NCBI RefSeq assembly: GCF_030388325.1
Contig: NZ_CP103794.1
Span: 4,030,001 to 4,094,000, forward strand
Direction of reading: 5' to 3'
DNA length: 64,000 bases
Source of the DNA: Flavobacterium johnsoniae
Lineage (GTDB): Bacteria; Bacteroidota; Bacteroidia; Flavobacteriales; Flavobacteriaceae
Positions 24,518 to 33,072 of the stretch are shown one piece after another. Within the stretch, counting starts at the first letter, position 1, and each line of letters opens with the position of its first letter. The notes under the pieces are model-generated. The model worked only from the letters and a program-made list of their open reading frames with translations, was not told the origin of the DNA and made no database searches. The translations under genes and the position numbers were made by a program.

Positions 24518-26008
24518 ATGAAAAAGAATCTTTTCGTTTCTTTTGCATTTGCTGCTAGCTTATTTGTAAGCGCTCAGCAAAAAAACACATTGTTAGATGC
24601 TGAATTTTGGAAAACTTCTCCAACTGTTGAAACTGTTAAGGCAGAAATCGCTAAAGGAAATAATCCATCAGAGGCAAACGCAAACGCATTTGATGTTACC
24701 ACTTTAGCTATTAATAATGATGCTCCTTTTGCTACAATCAAATTTTTAGTTGAACAGCCAGGAAATTCAATTACAAAATTGACTCACGATAATCGTATTT
24801 ACTTACATTGGGCTGCTTACAGAGGCAATACAGAATTAGTGCAATATTTAATTGGTAAAGGTTCTGATGTAAATTTCGAAGATAGTCACGGAACTGCTCC
24901 TGCTGATTTTGCGGCTTCAAACGGACAATCAAATCCAGCCATGTATGATGCGTTTTTTAAAGCCGGCGTAAATCCGACAAAAAAATATGCAAACGGTGCT
25001 AATCTTTTGCTTTTAGCAATCGCTTCTGATAAAGATTTAAAAGCTGCCGAATATTTCTCTACAAAAGGAATGTCTTTAAAAGATGTTGATAATGACGGAA
25101 ATACTGCTTTTTCATACGCTGCTAGATCTGGAAATATTGCTCTTTTGAAAAAACTTCTTGAAAAAGGAATCAAACCAACTGACAATGCACTTTTAATTGC
25201 TGCGCAAGGAAGCCGCAGAGAAACAAATACTTTAGAAACTTATAAATATTTGGTTGAAGAAGCAAAAGTGAAAGCGACAGCTCAAAACAAAGCTGGGCAA
25301 AATGTATTGCATATTTTGGCTGGAAAACCAAATCAGAAAGAAATTATTGAATATTTCTTAGCAAAAGGAGTTGATGTAAACAAAGTTGATAAAGAAGGAA
25401 ATACACCGTTAATGGCGGCTGCATCGGGGAGAGAAACTGCTGCTTTAGAATTATTTCTTCCGAAAGTAAAAAATATTAATGCTCAAAATTTAAAAGGAGA
25501 ATCTGCTTTAACAAGTGCCGTTAGATACGGATCTCCAGAAGCGGTAAGTTTACTTTTATCTAAAGGTGCAGATGTAAATGTAAAAGATAAAGACGGAAAT
25601 AATTTAGGAGTATATTTGGTACAATCTTATCGCCCAGCTGGAAGAGAAAAAGTAACTACAGATCCTTTTGATGCAAAAGCGAAATTACTTCAAGACAAAG
25701 GATTAAACTTAGCAACTGCTCAAAAAGACGGAAACACTTTATATCATTTAGCAATTACAAAAAATGATGTTTCTCTTCTTAAAAAAATCACAGATTTAAA
25801 GGTAGATATTAATGCTAAAAACAAAGACGGTTTAACGGCTTTGCACAGAGCAGCAATGACTTCTAAAGATGATGCAATTTTAAAATATCTTGTTTCTGCT
25901 GGAGCAAAAAAAGAAATCAGCACTGAATTTGACGAAACGGCTTATGCTTTGGCTAAAGAAAATGAACTGCTAAGCAAAAACAACGTTTCTGTTGAATTTT
26001 TAAAATAA
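24518..26008 (+). CDS. Secreted ankyrin-repeat protein
   Basis: A 496-residue protein. A signal peptide (MKKNLFVSFAFAASLFVSAQ) is followed by about ten ankyrin repeats across the whole mature chain, visible as recurring GNTxLxxAA and LLSKGADVNVKDKDGN motifs. Start at 24518 is chosen because the signal peptide begins there. It is first in the run leading to DUF2271, PepSY-reductase, ApbE, TonB receptor and DUF4374 genes. A periplasmic scaffold or partner-binding role is inferred. Exported ankyrin proteins also occur beside catalase genes in other bacteria, so the iron link rests on position. Confidence 0.85.
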   Translation: MKKNLFVSFAFAASLFVSAQQKNTLLDAEFWKTSPTVETVKAEIAKGNNPSEANANAFDVTTLAINNDAPFATIKFLVEQPGNSITKLTHDNRIYLHWAAYRGNTELVQYLIGKGSDVNFEDSHGTAPADFAASNGQSNPAMYDAFFKAGVNPTKKYANGANLLLLAIASDKDLKAAEYFSTKGMSLKDVDNDGNTAFSYAARSGNIALLKKLLEKGIKPTDNALLIAAQGSRRETNTLETYKYLVEEAKVKATAQNKAGQNVLHILAGKPNQKEIIEYFLAKGVDVNKVDKEGNTPLMAAASGRETAALELFLPKVKNINAQNLKGESALTSAVRYGSPEAVSLLLSKGADVNVKDKDGNNLGVYLVQSYRPAGREKVTTDPFDAKAKLLQDKGLNLATAQKDGNTLYHLAITKNDVSLLKKITDLKVDINAKNKDGLTALHRAAMTSKDDAILKYLVSAGAKKEISTEFDETAYALAKENELLSKNNVSVEFLK

Positions 26009-26028
26009 AAAAATAATAAATGAATATT

Positions 26029-26072
26029 TGAAATTCCAAATTCCAAACTTATTTTTGGTCTTTGGGATTTCA
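26029..26072. repeat. Imperfect hairpin between ankyrin and DUF2271 genes
   Basis: TGAAATTCCAAATTCCAAA pairs with most of TTTGGTCTTTGGGATTTCA across a short AT loop. It is in an operon-like gap and may slow or process the transcript. AAATTCCAAATTCCAA-type words are commonly dispersed in flavobacterial gaps. Confidence 0.5.
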
Positions 26073-26102
26073 TGTTAAAATCCACACAAACAAATAATTT
26101 TT

Positions 26103-26588
26103 ATGAAATCAATATTAAAAATTGCTCTTACAAGCGCTTTTATCTTTTTACTTTCTTTTCAAACTCAAGCACAATCTAGCAAATACAAATGCATGCTTCA
26201 AATGAATAATTATATGGGAGAAGGTGCCTATATCGTTGTTTCTTTAGTGAATGCAAGCGGCGAGTATGAAAAAACGCTTTATGTAATGGGCGATGATAAG
26301 AAATGGTACAAATCATTAAAAGAATGGAATAAATTTCACACTGCTCAAAAATCTGATGATATCAGTGCAAAAACAGGTGCTTCTGTTACTGGCGGAGATC
26401 GTAGTGTAACAACTATCGAAATTGAAAATTCTAAAATTAATAAAGGATATAAATTACGTTTTGAATCGGCTGTAGAAGACCAAAAATATTATGTAAGCGA
26501 TCTTGAAATTCCGCTTACAACTGAAGGGCTTGCTGATAAAACAGAAGGTAAAGGTTATATCAAATACGTAAGGCTAAACAAAATATAA
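26103..26588 (+). CDS. DUF2271 periplasmic protein, likely flavinylated
   Basis: A 161-residue exported protein with a signal peptide ending near residue 23. The mature part reads as a small beta-sandwich of the DUF2271 family (predicted). The stretch at D86-T96, DDISAKTGASVT, resembles the [S/T]GA[S/T]x[S/T] acceptor motif at which ApbE attaches FMN through a threonine or serine. ApbE and a PepSY/flavodoxin reductase are encoded next to it. I infer that it carries covalent FMN and relays electrons across the periplasm. Confidence 0.75.
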   Translation: MKSILKIALTSAFIFLLSFQTQAQSSKYKCMLQMNNYMGEGAYIVVSLVNASGEYEKTLYVMGDDKKWYKSLKEWNKFHTAQKSDDISAKTGASVTGGDRSVTTIEIENSKINKGYKLRFESAVEDQKYYVSDLEIPLTTEGLADKTEGKGYIKYVRLNKI

Positions 26589-26658
26589 TATTTAGTATAT
26601 TATTTATTAACTTTCATAGGCATGAATTCTTTTTATTTATGCTTAAAATTGAAATCTG

Positions 26659-26690
26659 AGCTTTGTCAAAGTTGTAGCTTTGACAAAGCT
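26659..26690. repeat. CTTTGTCAAAG hairpin repeat, copy 2
   Basis: AGCTTTGTCAAAG at 26659-26671 and CTTTGACAAAGCT at 26678-26690, a 13-bp stem with a 6-base loop. It lies within the locus between DUF2271 and the PepSY gene, so as a terminator it would be partial. Confidence 0.75.
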
Positions 26691-26724
26691 TTAAATATTT
26701 TAATACATTTCTAGAATAAATTAA

Positions 26725-28908
26725 ATGACTCTTTCTTTTTGGCGTTATGCACACTTGGCTTTGGCCTTATTTTCTTCTATATTTTTACTTTTGGCTTCGG
26801 TAACCGGAATTATTCTCGCTGTAGATGCGGTTCAGGAAAAAACACTTCCTTATAAAGCAGAAAATTTCAGTAAAATAACTTTAGGAGAAACACTTCCTAT
26901 TCTAAAGAAAGCGTATCCTGAAATTACCGAATTGAGTGTAGATTACAACCAATTTGTGACGCTACAAGCAATCGATGCAGACGGAAATGATGTAAATGCA
27001 TACATTGATCCAAAAACGGGAAAAGCATTAGGAACTCCTATAAAAAAGTCAGAATTCATTAAATGGATTACTAGTTTTCACCGTTCGCTATTTCTTCATG
27101 AAGCTGGACGTTTTTTTGTGGGCGTAATTTCTTTTTGTTTGTTATTAATATCAATATCTGGTTTTGTTCTTGTTTTAAAAAGACAACGTGGAATTCGAAA
27201 TTTCTTTTCTAAAATAATCAAAGAATATTTTGCTCAATATTATCACGTGCTTTTAGGAAGATTGGCTTTGATTCCGATTTTAATTATTGCACTTACAGGA
27301 ACTTATTTATCGTTAGAAAGATTCAACTTTTTTATGGGTGAAGAAAAAGCAAAACCTGTAAAAACTGAACTTTCGGCGAAAGCCAAAACCGCTTCTATTT
27401 TTAAAACGACTTTATTATCTGATGTAAAGAAAATCGAGTTTCCATTTACAGATGATCCTGAAGAATATTATATCATTGAATTGAAAGATCGCGAAGTTGA
27501 AGTAAATCAGGTTACTGGAGCTATAATTTCTGAAAAACTTTCGCCAATGACAGCGCAATATGCAGCATTGAGTCTTGATCTGCATACTGGAAGAATAAGC
27601 GGTATTTGGGCTATAATTTTAGCTATTGCTTGTCTTAATATTTTGTTTTTCATTTATTCTGGATTCTCTATCACTCTGAAAAGAAGAGCGAGCCGAATTA
27701 AAAATAAATTTAAAGCTAGCGAAAGTACAATTATACTTTTGGTTGGTTCAGAAAATGGAAGTTCTTTTAGGTTTGCAAATGCAATTCAGAAGCAATTAAT
27801 TAGTCACGGACATAAAGTTTTTATTAGCGAATTGAATAAATTTACAGCTTATCCAAAAGCAGAACATATTATTGTTTTTTCTTCTACGCATGGTTTAGGA
27901 GATGCGCCTTCGAACGGAACGCAATTTAAAACTTTATTAGAAAGGCAAAATCAGAAACAAAAAATCAACTTTTCTGTAGTTGGTTTTGGTTCTAAAGCAT
28001 ATCCAGATTTTTGCGGATTTGCTGTTGAAATCGATCAGCTTTTACAAAATCAAAATTGGACAGAACGTTATTTAGATTTACAAACCGTAAATGATAAATC
28101 GGCGGTAGAATTTGTAGAATGGGCAAAATTGTGGAGTGCTAAAAGCGGAATTCAATTGTCAACAACTCCATCATTATACAACCATGTTCCGAAAGGTTTA
28201 CAAAAATTAATGGTTTTAGATAAAACACCAATTTCTGAAACTGAACATACTTTTATTCTGACTTTAAGAGCAAATTCTAGAGCAAAATTCAGTTCGGGTG
28301 ATTTATTGGCGATTTATCCCGCAAACGATTCGAGAGAGCGCCTCTACTCTATTGGAAATCATTCTGGAAATATTCAATTGGTTGTTAAACTTCATCCTGA
28401 CGGATTAGGTTCTGGATATTTGAATAATCTAGAGCCAGGAAATACAATTAAAGCAAGAATTATTAAAAATCCAGCTTTTCATCTTCCTAAAAAGGCTTCA
28501 AAAGTCGCTTTCATTTCGAACGGTACAGGAATCGCGCCTTTCCTTGGAATGATTGAACAGAATAAAATCAAACAAGAATTGCATTTATACAGCGGTTTTA
28601 GAATGGTAACTCCAACTTTAATGGCTTATAAAAAATTCGCCACTATTATGATTCAAAAAGAGCATTTGGATAATTTTCATGTCGCTTTATCTCGCGAAGC
28701 TGAACATATTTATGTGATGGATTTGATTAAAAGGGATGCGCTGTTTTTTGCTAATTTATTGAAGAGAGGCGGCGTTATTATGATTTGCGGTTCGTTAGCA
28801 ATGCAAAATGATGTCGAAACTATTTTGGAAGAATTACTTTTAGAAAAAGGTTTGAAAACACTCGAAGATTATAAAGCAAATAAGCAATTTTTAACGGACT
28901 GTTATTAA
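26725..28908 (+). CDS. PepSY membrane protein fused to flavodoxin/NADPH reductase
   Basis: A 727-residue inner-membrane reductase. Residues 1-330 form the PepSY_TM part, with membrane helices near 9-32, 133-154, 177-196 and 293-315 and periplasmic PepSY segments. From 333 follows a flavodoxin domain (IILLVGSENGSSFRFANAI). From about 490 comes a ferredoxin-reductase-like module, with the FAD motif RLYSIGNHSG, the NAD(P) motif SNGTGIAPFLG and MICGSLAMQNDVE. It should carry electrons from cytosolic NADPH through FMN/FAD to the periplasm. Position suggests an XusC-like ferric-siderophore reductase with its electron donor fused on. A sulfite reductase flavoprotein label would be misleading. Confidence 0.88.
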   Translation: MTLSFWRYAHLALALFSSIFLLLASVTGIILAVDAVQEKTLPYKAENFSKITLGETLPILKKAYPEITELSVDYNQFVTLQAIDADGNDVNAYIDPKTGKALGTPIKKSEFIKWITSFHRSLFLHEAGRFFVGVISFCLLLISISGFVLVLKRQRGIRNFFSKIIKEYFAQYYHVLLGRLALIPILIIALTGTYLSLERFNFFMGEEKAKPVKTELSAKAKTASIFKTTLLSDVKKIEFPFTDDPEEYYIIELKDREVEVNQVTGAIISEKLSPMTAQYAALSLDLHTGRISGIWAIILAIACLNILFFIYSGFSITLKRRASRIKNKFKASESTIILLVGSENGSSFRFANAIQKQLISHGHKVFISELNKFTAYPKAEHIIVFSSTHGLGDAPSNGTQFKTLLERQNQKQKINFSVVGFGSKAYPDFCGFAVEIDQLLQNQNWTERYLDLQTVNDKSAVEFVEWAKLWSAKSGIQLSTTPSLYNHVPKGLQKLMVLDKTPISETEHTFILTLRANSRAKFSSGDLLAIYPANDSRERLYSIGNHSGNIQLVVKLHPDGLGSGYLNNLEPGNTIKARIIKNPAFHLPKKASKVAFISNGTGIAPFLGMIEQNKIKQELHLYSGFRMVTPTLMAYKKFATIMIQKEHLDNFHVALSREAEHIYVMDLIKRDALFFANLLKRGGVIMICGSLAMQNDVETILEELLLEKGLKTLEDYKANKQFLTDCY

Positions 28909-29140
28909 TGGTTAATTGATAATTATGAATTATCAATTATGAATTATCAATTATCAATTATCAATTATTAATTGTTTGAATCCCGGAGGGATGACATATT
29001 TATAGATTAAATTCAATTCACGTAGAAACAAAGCCCCAACGGGGTGGCATAAATGCTCTAAAATTATATCGCTCCGCTGGAGCTTTATGAATGGTGCTTA
29101 TTTTATTGCTATAAATATATTGCTCCGCTGGAGCATCATT
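28909..29140. repeat. Composite intergenic repeat before apbE
   Basis: First an AT repeat of alternating AATTATCAATTATGAATT-like words (to about 28976). Then CCCGGAGGGATGACATATTT and CAAAGCCCCAACGGGGTGG, each with an internal dyad, then GCTCCGCTGGAGC at 29070-29082 and again at 29121-29133. Such dyads are widespread in Bacteroidota gene gaps. No protein is likely; an in-frame ATG at 29087 lies inside it. Confidence 0.65.
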
Positions 29141-29161
29141 AAATACAATAAACTGATTTTT

Positions 29162-30154
29162 ATGTATAAATCGATTTTATATAAAATTTTATTCTTTTTT
29201 GTGATGACTTGTTGTTTTACAATGAATTCGCAAGTTTTAAGAAAAAGAACAACGCTTTTAATGGGCGGACGATTTGACATTAGCATTGTAGATAAAGATT
29301 CTCTTTCTGCAGAAAAAAATATAAATGAAGTTATTGCCGAAATTACAAGAATTGAAAATTTAATCTCCGACTGGAAACCAACTTCTCAAGTTTCTGAAGT
29401 AAATCAAAATGCGGGAATAAAACCCGTAAAAGTAGATCGTGAAGTTTTTGAATTAGCACAAAGAGCCATAAAACTTTCTGAAATAACCAATGGTGCATTT
29501 GATGTTAGTTTCGCCGCTTTAGATCGCGTTTGGAAATTCGACGGTTCTATGACCGAAATGCCTTCGGCGGAAGCCATAAAAAAATCGGTTGAAAAAGTAG
29601 GTTACAAAAATATTATTCTGGATAGTATCAATTCGACCATTTTTCTAAAACTAAAAGGAATGAAAATTGGTTTTGGCGCTTTGGGCGAAGGTTATGCGAC
29701 CGATAAATGCCGTAAAATGATGCTCGAAAAAGGCATTCAAGCCGGAATTATAAACGGTTCTGGCGATATGAGCACTTGGGGAAAACAGCCCAACGGAAAC
29801 GATTGGAAAATCGGAATTACAAATCCGTTTCATCCTGAAAAATTAATTGGAACTGTTCCATTAAAAGAAGGCGCTGTCACAACTTCTGGTAATTATGAAA
29901 AATTTGTTGTTTTTAATGGAAAACGCTATTCGCATATTATAAATCCCGCAACTGGATATCCTGCAACTGGTTTATGCAGTGTAACCGTTTTTGGTCCAAA
30001 TGCAGAAACTGCCAACGGATTAAGTACTTCTATGATGGTTTTAGGTCAGAAAGATGGTTTGCTTTTACTTCAAAAATTCCCTGAATATAGTTGTCTAATG
30101 ATTACGGATAAAGGAAAAGTTATTAAATCGAAAAACTTTGCTTATAAATTGTAA
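29162..30154 (+). CDS. apbE: FAD:protein FMN transferase ApbE
   Basis: A 330-residue exported protein that transfers FMN from FAD to Thr or Ser residues of extracytosolic proteins. Family motifs are MGGRFDISI near the N-terminus, GALGEGYATDK, NGSGDMSTWG, TTSGNYEKF and HIINPATGYPA. A hydrophobic N-terminus (1-22) acts as the signal. I use the start at 29162 because the earlier in-frame ATG at 29087 lies in repeat DNA. The nearby DUF2271 protein is its most likely target. Confidence 0.93.
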   Translation: MYKSILYKILFFFVMTCCFTMNSQVLRKRTTLLMGGRFDISIVDKDSLSAEKNINEVIAEITRIENLISDWKPTSQVSEVNQNAGIKPVKVDREVFELAQRAIKLSEITNGAFDVSFAALDRVWKFDGSMTEMPSAEAIKKSVEKVGYKNIILDSINSTIFLKLKGMKIGFGALGEGYATDKCRKMMLEKGIQAGIINGSGDMSTWGKQPNGNDWKIGITNPFHPEKLIGTVPLKEGAVTTSGNYEKFVVFNGKRYSHIINPATGYPATGLCSVTVFGPNAETANGLSTSMMVLGQKDGLLLLQKFPEYSCLMITDKGKVIKSKNFAYKL

Positions 30155-30512
30155 ATTATTAATTGTTAATTATTAATTGTTAATTATTAATTTTCAATTG
30201 TTAATTGTGAGTTGTCTTCCTGAGCGAAGTCGAAGGATACGCGCAAAGTGATTCTTTATTTTTACACTATAATAATTTTAATCTCGCAAAGACGCAGAGG
30301 CGCAAAGCTTAAATTTCGAATTGCCTCCAGCTAAAGCTGGAAGCAATTCATTTTATCAAACCAAATTATCAAAACAAACTTTGCGACTTGGCGTCTTTAC
30401 GAGATTAAAAAACAAACTTTAAAATCCGTTGCGAAAATCCTTCGACTTCGCTCAGGAAGACAATTCAGAACTCAAAATTAACAATTAACAATTCACAATT
30501 GACAATTAAAAA
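30155..30512. repeat. Nested inverted repeat upstream of the TonB receptor
   Basis: Outer TTAATTG runs (30155-30208 and 30478-30510) flank a perfect 27-bp inverted pair at 30212-30238 and 30437-30463 (core CCTGAGCGAAGTCGAAGG). Inside is a second, imperfect pair at about 30276-30307 and 30379-30410 (core AATCTCGCAAAGACGC), and in the middle an AATTGC...CCAGCT-AA-AGCTGG...GCAATT hairpin at 30319-30348. No reading frame is credible. The remaining bases to 30631 hold the receptor promoter region, with TAAGTTTG at 30598-30605. Confidence 0.85.
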
Positions 30513-30631
30513 ACACATTAAAAAAACATTAAAATAGTTCCGCGTAATTCTAATAATCTTCTAATTGCTTTATTTAGATTAAATTTAAATTATGATATAA
30601 GTTTGCAGACCAATAATCAGTAAACTAACAT

Positions 30632-33037
30632 ATGAGAATTTTTTACTCTCTTTCTCTCCTTTTAATCATAACTCTTTCAGGTTGGTCTCAAACCGGAAAA
30701 ATTACAGGAAAAGTAACCCTTGGTCATACCGAAAATGCTTTCGGAGCAGCAGTTCAAATTAAAGGAACAAAAATATATGTTGTCGTAGACTCAGACGGAC
30801 AATATGAAATTAAAGGACTTGCTTACGGCAGTTACAAATTAGAAACTTCCTCAATGGAAGCAAAACCTAAAATGATTGATGTTGTTGTAAATAAACCGAC
30901 GCAGCAAATTAACATTGATTTAGAAAAAATTACAGATGCAAAAGCGCTTAAAGAAGTTCGTATTGAAAGAAAAAGCGTCAAACGTGATATTATAGAAAAA
31001 GGCTTTGCTGTAAATGTTATCGAAACACAAGAAGCGGCAAAAAGAAATCTTCAAACCAACGATTTACTAGACCGTTCAGGTGGTGTGAGAATCAGACAAA
31101 ATGGAGGTTTAGGTTCTGCTGTTACGTACAACATCAACGGAATGTCTGGAAACGCTATTAGAATTTTTATTGACGGAGTTCCGATTTCAACCTATGGTGC
31201 TTCATTTAGTTTAAATAGTATTCCGCCTGCTTTAATTGAAAGAATTGAAGTTTTTAAAGGAGTTGTTCCTGCATATTTAGCAGATGATTCTCTTGGTGGA
31301 GCTATCAATGTTGTATTGAAAAAAGGAGCAAAAAATAGTTTAAATGCTTCGGTTTCTTACGGTTCATTCAACACCGTACAATCTAACGTAAATGCAACTT
31401 TCAGAGACAAAAACGGATTTACCATTAAAGCCAATGCTTTTCAAAATTACTCAGACAATGATTACGAAGTTTGGGGAAGATTTGTTTACAATATCGCACC
31501 AAACGGACGTTACGAATATATTAGAGCGAAAAGATTCGAAAGTATGTACCGTTCTTTTGGAGGAAGATTGGAAGCTGGTTTTACCAATGTTGATTGGGCA
31601 GATAACTTTTCTATTAGTTATAATGGTTCTCAAGATTACAATCAGATTCAGCATGGTCAATATATGACTAAACCTTATAAAGGTCGTTTTAGTGAAGCTA
31701 TGGCAAATGTGATTTCATTAAATTATAATAAGAAAGATTTCATTATTAAGAATCTTGACTTTTCTGCTGTAGCGGTTTACAGCCATAGAAATGATGTGAT
31801 TAATGATACTGTAAAATGGAATTATAATTGGAATGGCGAAAAAGCACTTGGTTTATACGGAACACCAATTTTAAGCAATACTGGCGCACAACAAGGAGCT
31901 CCGACGATTAATCACATGAAATCGGACATTTTTAATACTCGTGCAGGTTTAACGTATAACATTACAGAAAATCAAAGAGTAATGGTAAATGTGATGACAT
32001 ATTTTTTAGATCGAAATGATCTGGATGAAATGTTGCCCGAAATTACTAGAAATTTCATTGTTACAAGAGATTTAGCCAAAACAGTTTCTTCTTTTTCTTA
32101 CGAAATATCTGCTTTTAAATCTCGTTTGAGAGCCAATCCTTTTGTCAAAAATTATAGTATGAAAACTGAGCAAACTACTCCAACTGTTGTAACAGAGAAC
32201 GGACAGAGTGTTGTTAAAGAAAATATTCTATCAAAAAGAATTAATTATACAGGTTACGGTTTCGCTGGTTCTTATGCGCTTTTTCGTGACGTAATGTTTA
32301 TGTTTTCTGCTGAAAAAGCAATCAGATTGCCAAATGAAAATGAAATTTTCGGAAGTCCTGGCGAAAACATTATAAGCAATCCTAGTTTAGGTCCGGAACA
32401 AAGCAATAATTTCAATGCAGGTTTCAGATTTGGACCTTACGATCTTAACAATCATAAAATTACTGTTTCAGGAAATGGTTTTTGGAGAAATACAAAAGGT
32501 AAAATTGTACGTCAGATTAGTGACCGTTTAAATGAAGCTATACAGGCATCTCCTTTTGTCAATTTGGGTGAAGCGCAATCTGTTGGTTTTGAAACTTCTA
32601 TTCAATACACATACAACAATCGCTTTTTTGCAGGTATGAATCTTTCAAAATTCAATTCATTATACAAAGACAAATACGATTCAAACGGAAACATATTGGT
32701 TCACTACAACAAACAATTGCCAAACGAGCCTTATTTCACCATCAACGGAAATCTTCAATATAATTTTAGAAATGTAATTCAAAGTAAATCAGAACTTAAT
32801 CTGTATTACTACTGTGGTTATGTAGCGCCATTTTACACTTCTTGGCTAGAAGTGGATAGAACTACAGCGCAATTTCCTCAAGATTTAGGATTAAGCTATG
32901 TTTTTCCAAACAAGCAATTCACGGTAAGTTTTGATGCCCGAAATATTCTAGACGAACAGGTTTACGACAACTTTGCCGCGCAAAAACCGGGAAGAGCTTT
33001 TTACTTGAAAGTTAATTATAACCTTAATAAATTTTAA
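30632..33037 (+). CDS. TonB-dependent receptor, XusA-like
   Basis: An 801-residue outer-membrane receptor. Signal peptide (1-19, ending SQ), a CarboxypepD_reg-like domain (about 22-105), a plug (about 125-235, NGMSGNAIRIFIDGVPISTYG) and a beta barrel to the end, with a final aromatic strand (YLKVNYNLNKF). It is smaller than SusC-type receptors and has no SusD partner. It is followed at 35 bases by a DUF4374 lipoprotein, the pairing seen for XusA and XusB. Ferric siderophore uptake is the best guess; the ligand is unknown. Confidence 0.88.
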   Translation: MRIFYSLSLLLIITLSGWSQTGKITGKVTLGHTENAFGAAVQIKGTKIYVVVDSDGQYEIKGLAYGSYKLETSSMEAKPKMIDVVVNKPTQQINIDLEKITDAKALKEVRIERKSVKRDIIEKGFAVNVIETQEAAKRNLQTNDLLDRSGGVRIRQNGGLGSAVTYNINGMSGNAIRIFIDGVPISTYGASFSLNSIPPALIERIEVFKGVVPAYLADDSLGGAINVVLKKGAKNSLNASVSYGSFNTVQSNVNATFRDKNGFTIKANAFQNYSDNDYEVWGRFVYNIAPNGRYEYIRAKRFESMYRSFGGRLEAGFTNVDWADNFSISYNGSQDYNQIQHGQYMTKPYKGRFSEAMANVISLNYNKKDFIIKNLDFSAVAVYSHRNDVINDTVKWNYNWNGEKALGLYGTPILSNTGAQQGAPTINHMKSDIFNTRAGLTYNITENQRVMVNVMTYFLDRNDLDEMLPEITRNFIVTRDLAKTVSSFSYEISAFKSRLRANPFVKNYSMKTEQTTPTVVTENGQSVVKENILSKRINYTGYGFAGSYALFRDVMFMFSAEKAIRLPNENEIFGSPGENIISNPSLGPEQSNNFNAGFRFGPYDLNNHKITVSGNGFWRNTKGKIVRQISDRLNEAIQASPFVNLGEAQSVGFETSIQYTYNNRFFAGMNLSKFNSLYKDKYDSNGNILVHYNKQLPNEPYFTINGNLQYNFRNVIQSKSELNLYYYCGYVAPFYTSWLEVDRTTAQFPQDLGLSYVFPNKQFTVSFDARNILDEQVYDNFAAQKPGRAFYLKVNYNLNKF

Positions 33038-33072
33038 AATCAATAAATAACTAATTTTTAAATGAAATAAAA

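Noticed and set aside
29087..29161. Upstream ATG for apbE
   Set aside because: The extra 25 residues lie within a GCTCCGCTGGAGC repeat and the normal signal peptide starts at 29162.
31392..31667. A 91-residue frame within the TonB receptor gene
   Set aside because: Same-strand out-of-frame shadow of the receptor; no independent start signal.
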